A DNA stretch of 11,870 nt from an uncultured Chloroflexota bacterium (GCA_937870805.1 CALMZT010001303.1:1-11870), one strand, 5' to 3'; shown: positions 1-6,052, counted from the first letter of the stretch. A program made the numbers and translations. Notes: generated from the letters alone by a model not told the origin.

Positions 1-214
1 GCCCGACGACTTCTTCAGAGTGTCCAATGCCATAAACCGCCGCCGTATCAATCCAGTTCATGCCTGCCTCAGCCGCGCGCTGAATGGCGGCAATAGAGTC
101 ATCATCGTTCTGATGACCCCATGAGGCTTTCCAACCGCTGCCGCCAACTGCCCATGCGCCAAAACCGATGGCGCTGATTTCCAAATCGGTGCTGCCGAGT
201 TTACGTAGTGCCAT
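1..214 (-). CDS. Aldo/keto reductase, N-terminal part (cut by window edge)
   Basis: The reverse strand from the ATG at 214-212 gives 71 residues that open like an aldo/keto reductase: an early GFGAWAVGG stretch, then DTAAVYG followed by G-SEE. The Asp (about residue 56) and Tyr (about residue 61) match the first two members of the family's Asp-Tyr-Lys-His catalytic tetrad. Lys and His would lie beyond the window. Family members are NADPH-dependent oxidoreductases that reduce aldehydes, ketones or sugars; the substrate cannot be told from this piece. A GAGGG ribosome-binding site lies about 10 bases before the ATG, and a TATACT -10-like box is visible on the same strand at 258-253, with no convincing -35. 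The TPR gene upstream points the same way but is 384 bp away, so a shared transcript is unlikely. Confidence 0.9.
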   Translation of the reverse strand, partial: MALRKLGSTDLEISAIGFGAWAVGGSGWKASWGHQNDDDSIAAIQRAAEAGMNWIDTAAVYGIGHSEEVVG

Positions 215-309
215 GTGTTGAAGCCCTCGTTATCTACATCAGGATAGGGTGTAGTATACCGCCTGCCTCAACGCTGCTCCACTAACTGCGCCTTGTGGTT
301 GGAAAAGAC

Positions 310-433
310 AAATACGCTCACCTGACGTTCCATGGAACCTGTTGAGTTCGGTTTACTGCCAATGGAGTGGCAAATATCACTCAGGAGAAGTGTTCAGGTG
401 GGGAAAGATGAGCGTAAGCGTGGCGCTTTTTTT
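310..433 (+). ncRNA. Candidate structured RNA ending in an intrinsic terminator
   Basis: This sits in the 384-bp gap (215-598) between two minus-strand genes. Several nested pairings are visible: CACCTGA (319-325) with TCAGGTG (394-400); CGCT (315-318) with AGCG (411-414); GAGT (344-347) with ACTC (379-382), extended by CCT (338-340) with AGG (383-385); and a hairpin TGCCA (357-361) / TGGCA (368-372). A 12-bp palindrome GTTCCATGGAAC lies at 327-338. Immediately after comes a short GC hairpin and seven T residues on the plus strand, where no protein gene would need a terminator. A weak -10-like TAGTAT is at 252-257. It does not match SRP RNA, tmRNA, RNase P, 5S or a riboswitch that I can recall. 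The 5' end is arbitrary, and the RNA identity is inferred from structure alone. Confidence 0.35.
416..433 (+). terminator. Intrinsic terminator, plus strand
   Basis: AAGCG (416-420) pairs with CGCTT (424-428) around a TGG loop, and the T run continues to 433. There is no matching T run on the minus strand, so it is oriented for plus-strand transcription. No plus-strand protein gene lies upstream in the window, which is why a small RNA is suspected. Confidence 0.5.
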
Positions 434-509
434 ACCCGCATAGGCAGCCGTTGAGTACGGAAAATGCCGGGGTGAGAACTGTTGGTGTTTGGTTAGTTTT
501 TATCAGTGT

Positions 510-546
510 GGGACGACACAGGCAAACTCCGTTTGCACGTCGTCCC
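510..546. repeat. Two-tier hairpin repeat downstream of the TPR gene
   Basis: Outer arms GGGACGAC (510-517) and GTCGTCCC (539-546) pair perfectly. Inside, GCAAAC (522-527) pairs with GTTTGC (531-536) around TCC. The right edge continues CCTAC, the same style of ending as the inner hairpins of the elements at 1284 and 1970. It lies about 50 bp past the stop of the TPR gene and could help terminate that transcript, but no T run follows on either strand. It may equally be a member of a dispersed hairpin-repeat family. Confidence 0.55.
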
Positions 547-598
547 CTACAATCTGAATTTTGATAGTCGCAGTGTTTAATGGGGCTGTCAGAGGAAG

Positions 599-1075
599 TT
601 AATCAGCTGCGTGATGCCTTAAGACACGCATCTTAAACCAGTCGAGAATGCCGTGCCGTTCTCGTGTTTCAGCAACCGCGCCTTCCGTGTTGTTGATAGG
701 CTGCTGCAACGTGAGCAGTTCGTCTTGCCGCTTTACCGTATCGTCGTTTGCAAGCTGACTAAACACGTCGATTTTAGGCTTTTCGGGTACACGACCTGCT
801 GCTTCGCGCTGAAGTATCCTCAGTTGAATACGAGCCTCAGCATTACGAGGGTCGACGGTGAGGACTTTCTTAAGCGCTTTAATCGCGCGTTCCGAATTCG
901 GGGATAACTGCCCGTAGAGTAAAAGTGCCTTGAAGTTATCAGGGTTGATTTTGAGAACCTGTTGTACCACCTTGAGCGCTTCTACTTCACGCTCTGCTTC
1001 TACTAACTTCCGCGCCTGCATGATGAGTTCGTGTTCATTCGGCTGAGTTGATAATGTGTGAGTGCTATTGTCCAC
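599..1075 (-). CDS. Small TPR-repeat protein
   Basis: 158 residues, cytosolic, with no signal peptide or membrane segment. Residues about 18-50 (ending in a KINPDN-type turn) and about 58-85 (AIKALKKVLTVDPRNAEA) read as two tetratricopeptide repeats, helix-pair modules that usually mediate protein-protein contacts. The C-terminal half is low in recognisable motifs and ends in a basic segment (WFKMRVLRHH). The proposed start is a GTG at 1075 with only a weak purine-rich site upstream; an ATG at 1021 (before QARKLVEAERE) is a plausible alternative that still keeps both repeats. The partner protein cannot be inferred, because neither neighbour is obviously related. The AT-rich 125 bp upstream (1076-1200) would contain its promoter. 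Confidence 0.75.
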   Translation of the reverse strand: MDNSTHTLSTQPNEHELIMQARKLVEAEREVEALKVVQQVLKINPDNFKALLLYGQLSPNSERAIKALKKVLTVDPRNAEARIQLRILQREAAGRVPEKPKIDVFSQLANDDTVKRQDELLTLQQPINNTEGAVAETRERHGILDWFKMRVLRHHAAD

Positions 1076-1202
1076 TTGTATATATTCTCAACTTTACATC
1101 AATTAACAGTGCAATCTTACACACTATTTCACTATTTAAGAATAAAGAAAATATGACATTCATCAATTTTGTCTGAATAAACTGTTTGAAAATACAATTT
1201 TT

Positions 1203-1272
1203 AACCGCAAAGGCGCCAAGGTCGCCAAGAAAAAATAGGAAGAGAGATTGAACCACCGAGATACCGAGGACA
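1203..1272. repeat. Dispersed-type intergenic repeat (AACCRCNRAG pattern)
   Basis: Two related stretches lie close together: AACCGCAAAGGCGCCAAGG plus GTCGCCAAG-like continuation at 1203-1229, and AACCACCGAGATACCGAGG at 1251-1269. Both follow a purine-rich AACCRCNRAGRNRCCRAGG pattern. From memory, sequences of this type occur scattered between genes in several phyla. No coding potential is seen in it. Confidence 0.4.
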
Positions 1273-1283
1273 CTTAAAAAGAC

Positions 1284-1367
1284 TAGGACTTACACAGTTG
1301 ATGGGCGCACACGTTGGTGCGCCTCTACGAGCGCGGTGGTAATTTGAACTCAACTGCACAACTTCTA
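1284..1367 (+). mobile_element. MITE-like element, copy 1
   Basis: 84 bp, starting TAGGACTTACACAGTTGA (1284-1301) and ending TCAACTGCACAACTTCTA (1350-1367). The ends are inverted repeats matching at 13 of 18 positions. Inside, GGGCGCAC (1303-1310) pairs with GTGCGCCT (1317-1324) around the loop ACGTTG. It is about 80% identical by eye to copy 2 and shares its ends with copy 3. TA at both tips could be an IS630/Tc1-type TA target duplication. There is no room for a transposase, so it would be non-autonomous. Confidence 0.6.
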
Positions 1368-1378
1368 TTGTAATTAAA

Positions 1379-1513
1379 GCTTCGGGCAAAACTAATAGCA
1401 AGGGATACTATATGATAGCTAAATGTATTAACTATCCTTAGGAATTGGCGAATTTAACCCTTGCTACTTTTTGTTAGTTGTAGGGACTCTTTAATGCAAA
1501 TTTTGTCCGAAGC
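1379..1513. repeat. 135-bp nested inverted repeat
   Basis: The outer arms are GCTTCGGGCAAAA (1379-1391) and TTTTGTCCGAAGC (1501-1513): 13 pairs, one of them G-T. Further in, CTAA (1392-1395) pairs with TTAG (1474-1477), and TAGCAAGGG (1396-1404) pairs perfectly with CCCTTGCTA (1458-1466). At the centre, GATAGCTAA (1414-1422) pairs with TTAACTATC (1428-1436) apart from one mismatch, around ATGTA. Three or four stems nested in register are unlikely by chance in AT-rich spacer. It begins 11 bp after MITE-like copy 1 and ends 7 bp from the stop codon of the 105-residue gene, so it would form the 3' UTR of that transcript. It may be a second MITE family or a structured RNA; I do not recognise it. 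Confidence 0.6.
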
Positions 1514-1520
1514 ATCTATT

Positions 1521-1838
1521 CTAACTAAAGGTTACTTCTGTATCGAATTCGATATCCATATGGTAGCCCCTCAGATCACTGTCATTGAATGATTCCGAAG
1601 AATAGGTGTTTTGACCCATACCCTTCCCGGAAATTGTTCCTGCATTATCAACAAAGCGGATTAACTTATCACGAGCACGTTCGGCACTTTGATTGTTACG
1701 AACTTTTTTATCATAGCTGTTAAAGAGACTATTAATAGCGTCCTTTACGTCTCTTTTGCTAACTTTTCCGTCTCTAATCTGTACTTCTCTTGTCGACTTA
1801 CCTTCGCCATGTGCATGGATAAAAACTACCCGACTCAT
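1521..1838 (-). CDS. Hypothetical protein, 105 residues
   Basis: I do not recognise this protein. The start is the ATG at 1838-1836, because GAGGAG lies six bases upstream and a well-spaced promoter precedes it. The longer open frame to 1952 would overlap that promoter. The N-terminus (MSRVVFIHAHGEGKS) looks like a beta strand followed by a His/Gly-rich loop. Residues about 28-62 are charged and probably helical (KRDVKDAINSLF, then RARDKLIRFVD). A Gly/Ser-rich middle (GTISGKGMGQNTYSS) leads to an acidic, strand-like C-terminus. There are no cysteines, signal peptide or membrane segments. The gene is AT-rich compared with the clpC block, sits between two MITE-like copies and is transcribed away from the HNH gene. 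Transfer is plausible; the function is unknown. Confidence 0.7.
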   Translation of the reverse strand: MSRVVFIHAHGEGKSTREVQIRDGKVSKRDVKDAINSLFNSYDKKVRNNQSAERARDKLIRFVDNAGTISGKGMGQNTYSSESFNDSDLRGYHMDIEFDTEVTFS

Positions 1839-1872
1839 GTCATACTCCTCAACTATAAGTTTCCTTATGACA

Positions 1873-1901
1873 ACTATACATCTAAAACCTAAAATGCACA
1901 A
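1873..1901 (-). promoter_or_regulatory. Sigma-70-type promoter for the 105-residue gene
   Basis: Reading the minus strand, TTGTGC (1901-1896) and TATAGT (1878-1873) are 17 bp apart. The -10 matches consensus at five of six positions, and the start codon follows 35 bp later. A perfect 12-bp palindrome, GCAAAATTTTGC, lies further upstream at 1949-1960. Confidence 0.55.
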
Positions 1902-1969
1902 TTTCAATTTTGTATTTTGTAGGGAATAAATGTAATATAAGCCTTTACGCAAAATTTTGCTTCAAAAGA

Positions 1970-2052
1970 TAGGACTTACGCAGTTGACGGGCGAACACGT
2001 TGGTTTGCCCCTATGAACGACGCAGAATTTGACCTCAACTGCGTAACTTCTA
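1970..2052 (+). mobile_element. MITE-like element, copy 2
   Basis: 83 bp, starting TAGGACTTACGCAGTTGA (1970-1987) and ending TCAACTGCGTAACTTCTA (2035-2052). The ends are inverted repeats matching at 16 of 18 positions. The inner hairpin GGGCGAAC (1989-1996) / GTTTGCCC (2003-2010) keeps the loop ACGTTG of copy 1, with a compensating C-G to A-T pair change. It occupies the divergent intergenic region between the 105-residue gene and the HNH gene, in the same orientation as copies 1 and 3. Confidence 0.65.
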
Positions 2053-2172
2053 AAGACATAAAAATCTCCTTCAGTAGACATTACGTCCTGGATTATCAAA
2101 CAGCGCATAAGCTGAACAATTTTTTGCACGACAATGCCCCTTGAGTTATGCTCTTGCAATCGGTAATAAACA

Positions 2173-2201
2173 GCCCCACACTGAAATAAACAGTGCGGGG
2201 C
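2173..2201. promoter_or_regulatory. Hairpin in the leader of the HNH gene
   Basis: GCCCCACACTG (2173-2183) and CAGTGCGGGGC (2191-2201) form an 11-bp stem around AAATAAA. The single mismatch (A-C on the plus strand) becomes a G-T pair on the minus strand. It ends 13 bases before the GGAG ribosome-binding site (2215-2218) of the HNH gene. No T run follows on the plus strand, so it is more likely a leader structure or a minus-strand terminator than a plus-strand terminator. Confidence 0.45.
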
Positions 2202-2225
2202 AGAGATTAACTACGGAGCGTAGTC

Positions 2226-3245
2226 ATGGACAGTATAACACACATGAAACAGTGTACTGCTTGTAAGCTGGAGTTTCCCGCAACCACAGAATATTTTTAT
2301 GCCAGCGCTAAGGGGAAGTATGGGGTGCTGGCAATCTGCAAATCGTGTCACTCAAAACGAACACGGGAACTGGATAAAACGTTAAAGGTCTACAACGGTG
2401 AAATGAAGATTTGCAGTCATTGTCATCTCGAATTCCCTGCAACCACAGAATATTTTCATAAGAAGAAATCTGGTCAATATGGTATATCAGAGATGTGCAA
2501 AAGCTGTGCGAAGAATCGGCAAGCAGCGATGGACAATACGCTGAAGGTTTACAATGGCGAAATGAAGGTTTGCACTACTTGCCATGAGGAGCTTTCTGCA
2601 ACTGTGAAATATTTTGTACCTTCTAAACACGGAAAATATGGCTTAGCAGCAGAGTGTAAAAGTTGCCATGACAAAGAACATAGGTGGCGAATGGCGGAAG
2701 ATCAAGATTACGCTGAACGTCGTCGTGCAACAGGACGCCGATACAAGGCGAGGAATATGGACAAAGCACGACAATGGCAACTCGACAATCCAGAAAAAAT
2801 GCGTGAGAGTGAGAGAAAATATCGACAAGCGAATCCAGACAAGATACGGGCAGCGGTACGTCGTTGGGAACAGGAACATCCAGAAAAACGAGGAATTTAC
2901 AAGGCGGCGCGGCAAGCTAAAAAGAAAGGTGGCGGTGGTAAATTTACAGTAGACGATTTGGCATATCTATATCTTCTACAACAAGGACATTGCTGTTGGT
3001 GCGGCTGTGAGATGGTCAATCGTCTCATCTATAAAAAAGCGCACAGAAAAATCATTTTCACAGTAGATCATATTAAAGCTATCGATCTTGGAGGATCCAG
3101 TTATCCACACAATATTGTGCTTGCATGTGTTTCATGCAACTCCAAGAAGAACAAGAAAGATGTGTTTACTGAGTGGCACCCCTCGAACATGCTTGAATGG
3201 ATGCGTGATTATGTACAACATGCCTTGGAAATCGAAAACAAGTAA
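2226..3245 (+). CDS. HNH endonuclease with three tandem zinc-ribbon repeats
   Basis: 339 residues, start ATG 2226 with GGAG seven bases upstream. Residues 7-148 are three copies of a Cys4 module (C10/C13...C38/C41, C63/C66...C91/C94, C116/C119...C144/C147) at an exact 53-residue spacing, joined by a TLKVYNGEMK-type linker. Residues about 150-235 are very basic, with 15-residue units starting NPEK (188), NPDK (203) and HPEK (218), a likely DNA-binding coil. The C-terminus is an HNH nuclease: zinc pair C256/C259, catalytic-type D281-H282, N296, then C301-C304-N305 and a lysine cluster. This family hydrolyses DNA with one metal ion in a beta-beta-alpha fold. The order zinc ribbons, basic repeats, HNH resembles phage or mobile-element HNH proteins. 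The target is unknown. MITE-like copies lie on both sides, and no intron or partner methylase is visible. Confidence 0.85.
   Translation: MDSITHMKQCTACKLEFPATTEYFYASAKGKYGVLAICKSCHSKRTRELDKTLKVYNGEMKICSHCHLEFPATTEYFHKKKSGQYGISEMCKSCAKNRQAAMDNTLKVYNGEMKVCTTCHEELSATVKYFVPSKHGKYGLAAECKSCHDKEHRWRMAEDQDYAERRRATGRRYKARNMDKARQWQLDNPEKMRESERKYRQANPDKIRAAVRRWEQEHPEKRGIYKAARQAKKKGGGGKFTVDDLAYLYLLQQGHCCWCGCEMVNRLIYKKAHRKIIFTVDHIKAIDLGGSSYPHNIVLACVSCNSKKNKKDVFTEWHPSNMLEWMRDYVQHALEIENK
2244..2669 (+). repeat. Intragenic tandem repeat, 159-bp period, in the HNH gene
   Basis: Three units begin at 2244, 2403 and 2562 and each encodes one Cys4 module. Units 1 and 2 share the run GCAACCACAGAATATTTT; units 2 and 3 share near-identical DNA around the linker (GGTGAAATGAAG / GGCGAAATGAAG). 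The third unit loses similarity after its last Cys pair. DNA-level identity suggests duplication that is recent compared with the rest of the gene. Confidence 0.8.
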
Positions 3246-3311
3246 TACTTGTACTACGCTAATGTAACTCAAACATACTTTTTACGTTTGCATAGTATAG
3301 TGAGCATTGCT

Positions 3312-3338
3312 AGGGGCGCAGGGGGTTGCGTCCCTTTT
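3312..3338 (+). terminator. Intrinsic terminator after the HNH gene
   Basis: AGGGGCGCA (3312-3320) pairs with TGCGTCCCT (3327-3335) over nine positions including one G-T, around a G-rich six-base loop. The T run (3335-3338) is short. It lies 66 bp after the HNH stop codon and before the clpC leader, so it would separate the two transcripts. Confidence 0.55.
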
Positions 3339-3406
3339 GAAGGTTGGCATTTTGTTCTACTCAATTTCATATCCCAAATACCAATCTGCGCTACAATGGA
3401 ATCCAT

Positions 3407-3478
3407 TAGGACTTACGCCGTTATCTGTGTTACAAAGAATCTGGTCTTTGGTTGAAACCCCTAACCGCGTAACTTCTA
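3407..3478 (+). mobile_element. MITE-like element, copy 3 (in the clpC leader)
   Basis: 72 bp, starting TAGGACTTACGCCGTTA (3407-3423) and ending TAACCGCGTAACTTCTA (3462-3478). The ends are inverted repeats matching at 14 of 17 positions. The middle differs from copies 1 and 2 but keeps the architecture: CAAAGA (3433-3438) pairs with TCTTTG (3445-3450) around a six-base loop. It ends 34 bp before the clpC start codon, so it lies in or next to the clpC promoter or leader. Confidence 0.55.
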
Positions 3479-3512
3479 ACAAACCCACCAATAAAGGTGT
3501 AAGAGGTTTACT

Positions 3513-6035
3513 ATGATACGTTTCGAGCGTTTTACCGAGCGTGCGCAGGATGCTGCTGCCCGCGCCTATGAGATTCTTCAAAGATTCCAACACAATCAGG
3601 TCGATGTAGAACATTTGTTCCTTGCCCTGCTCGAACAAAACGATGGTGTTGTACCTCTGATTCTGGAACGCCTGAACGTTGACGTTAGCGTCATGCGCGC
3701 GCGCTTGGACGAGATTCTACGCGCCAGCCCCAAAGCTGCGATCTACGGTGGCGGCACCGGACAGGTGTTCATCACGCCGCGTGTAAAGCGTGTGATTGAT
3801 CTCGCCAACGAAGAGGCAAATCGACTACGAGATGAGTTCATAAGCACAGAACACATCCTGTTGGCGATTCTAGCGGAGCGCAACACTGCTGTTTCTAAAT
3901 TGTTGTCGGACAATGGTGTGATCCGTGATCGTGTGTTCGACATTATCAAAGACATTCGCGGCGGGCAGCGTGTCACCGACCCGCAAGCCGAAAGCCGCTA
4001 CCGCACGCTGGAAAAATACAGCCGCGACCTGACGCGCATGGCACTCGAAGGCAAACTCGACCCCGTGATCGGGCGCGACGCCGAAATCCTGCGCGTGATT
4101 CAAGTCCTCAGCCGCCGCACCAAGAACAACCCGGTGCTCATCGGCGAGGCAGGTGTGGGTAAGACCGCGATTGTCGAAGGCTTGGCGCAAAAGATTGCGT
4201 CGGGCGATGTGCCGGAGCTTTTGATCGGCAAGCGTGTCATCAGCCTTGACCTCAGCGGCATGTTGGCGGGCAGCCGTTTTCGCGGCGAATTTGAAGAACG
4301 CCTGAAGGCGACGATTGACGAAGTGCAGCGTTCGCAGGGTGAAATCATCCTGTTCATCGACGAAGTGCATCAGGTGGTCGGCGCGGGCGCAGCACAAGGC
4401 GCGCTGGACGCAGGCAACATGATGAAGCCGGCTTTGGCACGCGGCGAACTGCAATGCATCGGCGCGACGACGCTGGACGAATACCGCCAGCACATCGAAA
4501 AAGACAGCGCGCTTGACCGCCGTTTCGCGCCCGTGTTCGTGGAAGAACCGGACCTGGAGACGACGATTGAAATGCTGTACGGCTTGCGTGATCGCTACGA
4601 AGCGCATCACAAAGTCACCATTTCCGACGAGGCGATTGAAGCCGCGGCGCGTCTCTCTTCGCGCTATGTCACCGGACGCCGTTTGCCAGACAAGGCGATT
4701 GACCTGTTGGACGAAGCTGCCGCGAAACTGCGTGTGGCGCTGTATTCGCTGCCGCCGCGTCTAAAGGAAATGAAGGACGCCGTGAGCCGCCTGATGTCGG
4801 AAGAAGAAGCGGCAGGCTTGGCGCGTGAGTACGAACGCGCTGCCGAATACAAAGTCGAACGTCTGCGTTTGGAAGAAGAATTTGAACGCGAACGTATTGC
4901 ATGGCAGGATGCGGGCGCATTAGACGAAGTGGTGGATGCCGACGACATCGCAACCGTGGTCGCGCAATGGACAGGCATTCCGGTCAATCAGATGCTCGAA
5001 AGCGAGAGCGAAAAACTGCTGCGCATGGAAGAAGTGCTGCAAGGTCGCGTGATTGGGCAAAGCAAAGCGGTCTCCGCGCTGTCGGATGCCATTCGCCGCG
5101 CACGGAGCGGTCTCAAAGACCCGAAGCGTCCCATCGGCTCGTTCATCTTTTTGGGTAGCAGCGGCGTCGGCAAGACGGAACTGGCGAAGGCGCTGGCAGA
5201 ATACATGTTTGACGACGAAGAGGCGCTCATTCGCGTGGACATGAGCGAATACCGCGAACAACACACTGTCAGCCGTTTGTTTGGTGCGCCGCCCGGTTAT
5301 ATTGGCTACGAAGAAGGCGGGCAGCTCACCGAACAGGTACGCCGCCGCCCGTATCGCGTCATCCTGTTTGACGAGATTGAAAAGGCGCATCCTGACGTGT
5401 GGAACGCACTGCTGCAAATCCTCGAAGATGGTCGCTTGACCGATGGACAGGGACGCACAGTGGACTTCCGCAACACCGTGATTATCATGACAAGCAATCT
5501 CGGCACCGAGTTCGCGCGTCGTGGCGGTGCGCTGGGCTTCGTGCGCGCGGACGATGAGCAAGCCGTTGCCGATCATCAGAAGATCGAAAAGGCGATGCGC
5601 GACACCTTCCGTCCTGAGTTCCTGAACCGCATTGATGAGATCATCATCTTCGAGCCGCTGGCACTGACGGATGTGGAAAAGATTGTCGATCTGCAAATGC
5701 GCGGCATCGCGGATCGTCTGCGCGAGGCAGGCATTACCGTACACCTCACTGAACCCGCCCGCAACTGGCTGGCACGTAAGGGCTACGATCAACAGTTTGG
5801 CGCGCGTCCGCTGCGCCGCAGCTTGCAGCGCTTCGTAGAGAACCCGCTGAGCATCCAACTGCTGAAGGGTGATTTCCATCCCGGCGATATGGTGTTGATT
5901 GACGAGGTGAATGGACAGTTGGTCTTTGAGCGTCACCAGGATGCTGAGACAGATTACATGGAAGTGCGCCCACCAAAGCGTATGCCCATCGAAATGGACG
6001 AAGACATCGAACGTGACGAACAGTCGCCGTACTAG
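3513..6035 (+). CDS. clpC: ClpC-type AAA+ unfoldase (Clp protease ATPase subunit)
   Basis: 840 residues, the normal ClpC length; start ATG 3513 with AGAGG upstream (3502-3506). Residues 1-145 are the double Clp N-domain that binds adaptors and substrates. The first AAA+ module has Walker A GEAGVGKT (211-218), Walker B ILFIDE (279-284) and an arginine-finger LDRRF region (about 334-338). A short coiled middle domain (about 410-465) fits ClpC rather than the longer ClpB arm. The second module has Walker A GSSGVGKT (548-555), Walker B ILFDE (617-621) and sensor-2 GARP (763-766). LGF at 674-676 sits where the ClpP-docking loop lies, suggesting it feeds substrates to ClpP. The hexamer uses ATP to unfold and thread proteins in the cytosol. 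No CtsR or CIRCE operator was seen upstream; ctsR and mcsAB are not adjacent. It appears monocistronic, with a terminator behind it. Confidence 0.95.
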   Translation: MIRFERFTERAQDAAARAYEILQRFQHNQVDVEHLFLALLEQNDGVVPLILERLNVDVSVMRARLDEILRASPKAAIYGGGTGQVFITPRVKRVIDLANEEANRLRDEFISTEHILLAILAERNTAVSKLLSDNGVIRDRVFDIIKDIRGGQRVTDPQAESRYRTLEKYSRDLTRMALEGKLDPVIGRDAEILRVIQVLSRRTKNNPVLIGEAGVGKTAIVEGLAQKIASGDVPELLIGKRVISLDLSGMLAGSRFRGEFEERLKATIDEVQRSQGEIILFIDEVHQVVGAGAAQGALDAGNMMKPALARGELQCIGATTLDEYRQHIEKDSALDRRFAPVFVEEPDLETTIEMLYGLRDRYEAHHKVTISDEAIEAAARLSSRYVTGRRLPDKAIDLLDEAAAKLRVALYSLPPRLKEMKDAVSRLMSEEEAAGLAREYERAAEYKVERLRLEEEFERERIAWQDAGALDEVVDADDIATVVAQWTGIPVNQMLESESEKLLRMEEVLQGRVIGQSKAVSALSDAIRRARSGLKDPKRPIGSFIFLGSSGVGKTELAKALAEYMFDDEEALIRVDMSEYREQHTVSRLFGAPPGYIGYEEGGQLTEQVRRRPYRVILFDEIEKAHPDVWNALLQILEDGRLTDGQGRTVDFRNTVIIMTSNLGTEFARRGGALGFVRADDEQAVADHQKIEKAMRDTFRPEFLNRIDEIIIFEPLALTDVEKIVDLQMRGIADRLREAGITVHLTEPARNWLARKGYDQQFGARPLRRSLQRFVENPLSIQLLKGDFHPGDMVLIDEVNGQLVFERHQDAETDYMEVRPPKRMPIEMDEDIERDEQSPY

Positions 6036-6052
6036 AAAAAACGACATTTGTG

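Noticed and set aside
319..400. 5S rRNA-like motif (CCGAACTCA on the minus strand at 353-345)
   Set aside because: 5S loop C has a similar string, but the outer stem spans only 82 bases, the other 5S helices and loop E motifs are missing, and no rRNA genes are near.
1391..1478. Integron attC-like site (GTTAG near 1473 and CTAA near 1392)
   Set aside because: The core sites do not fit the RYYYAAC/GTTRRRY pattern, no integrase is present, and the neighbouring gene lies outside the pair.
1962..2159. 65-codon open frame on the minus strand
   Set aside because: TTG start with no good ribosome-binding site; its second half is the translated MITE-like copy 2, and a similar peptide appears from copy 1.
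2668..2952. 94-codon open frame in another frame of the HNH gene
   Set aside because: Lies wholly within a well-supported protein gene and results from its lysine/arginine-rich codon repeats.
3312..3338. Another MITE-like copy
   Set aside because: The hairpin has the GGGGCG...CGTCCC style but lacks the GGACTTACGC ends; its place after the HNH stop fits a terminator better.
4920..6047. 375-codon open frame antisense to clpC
   Set aside because: Typical shadow of a GC-rich gene; clpC motifs are intact on the plus strand, and the antisense product has no recognisable domain.
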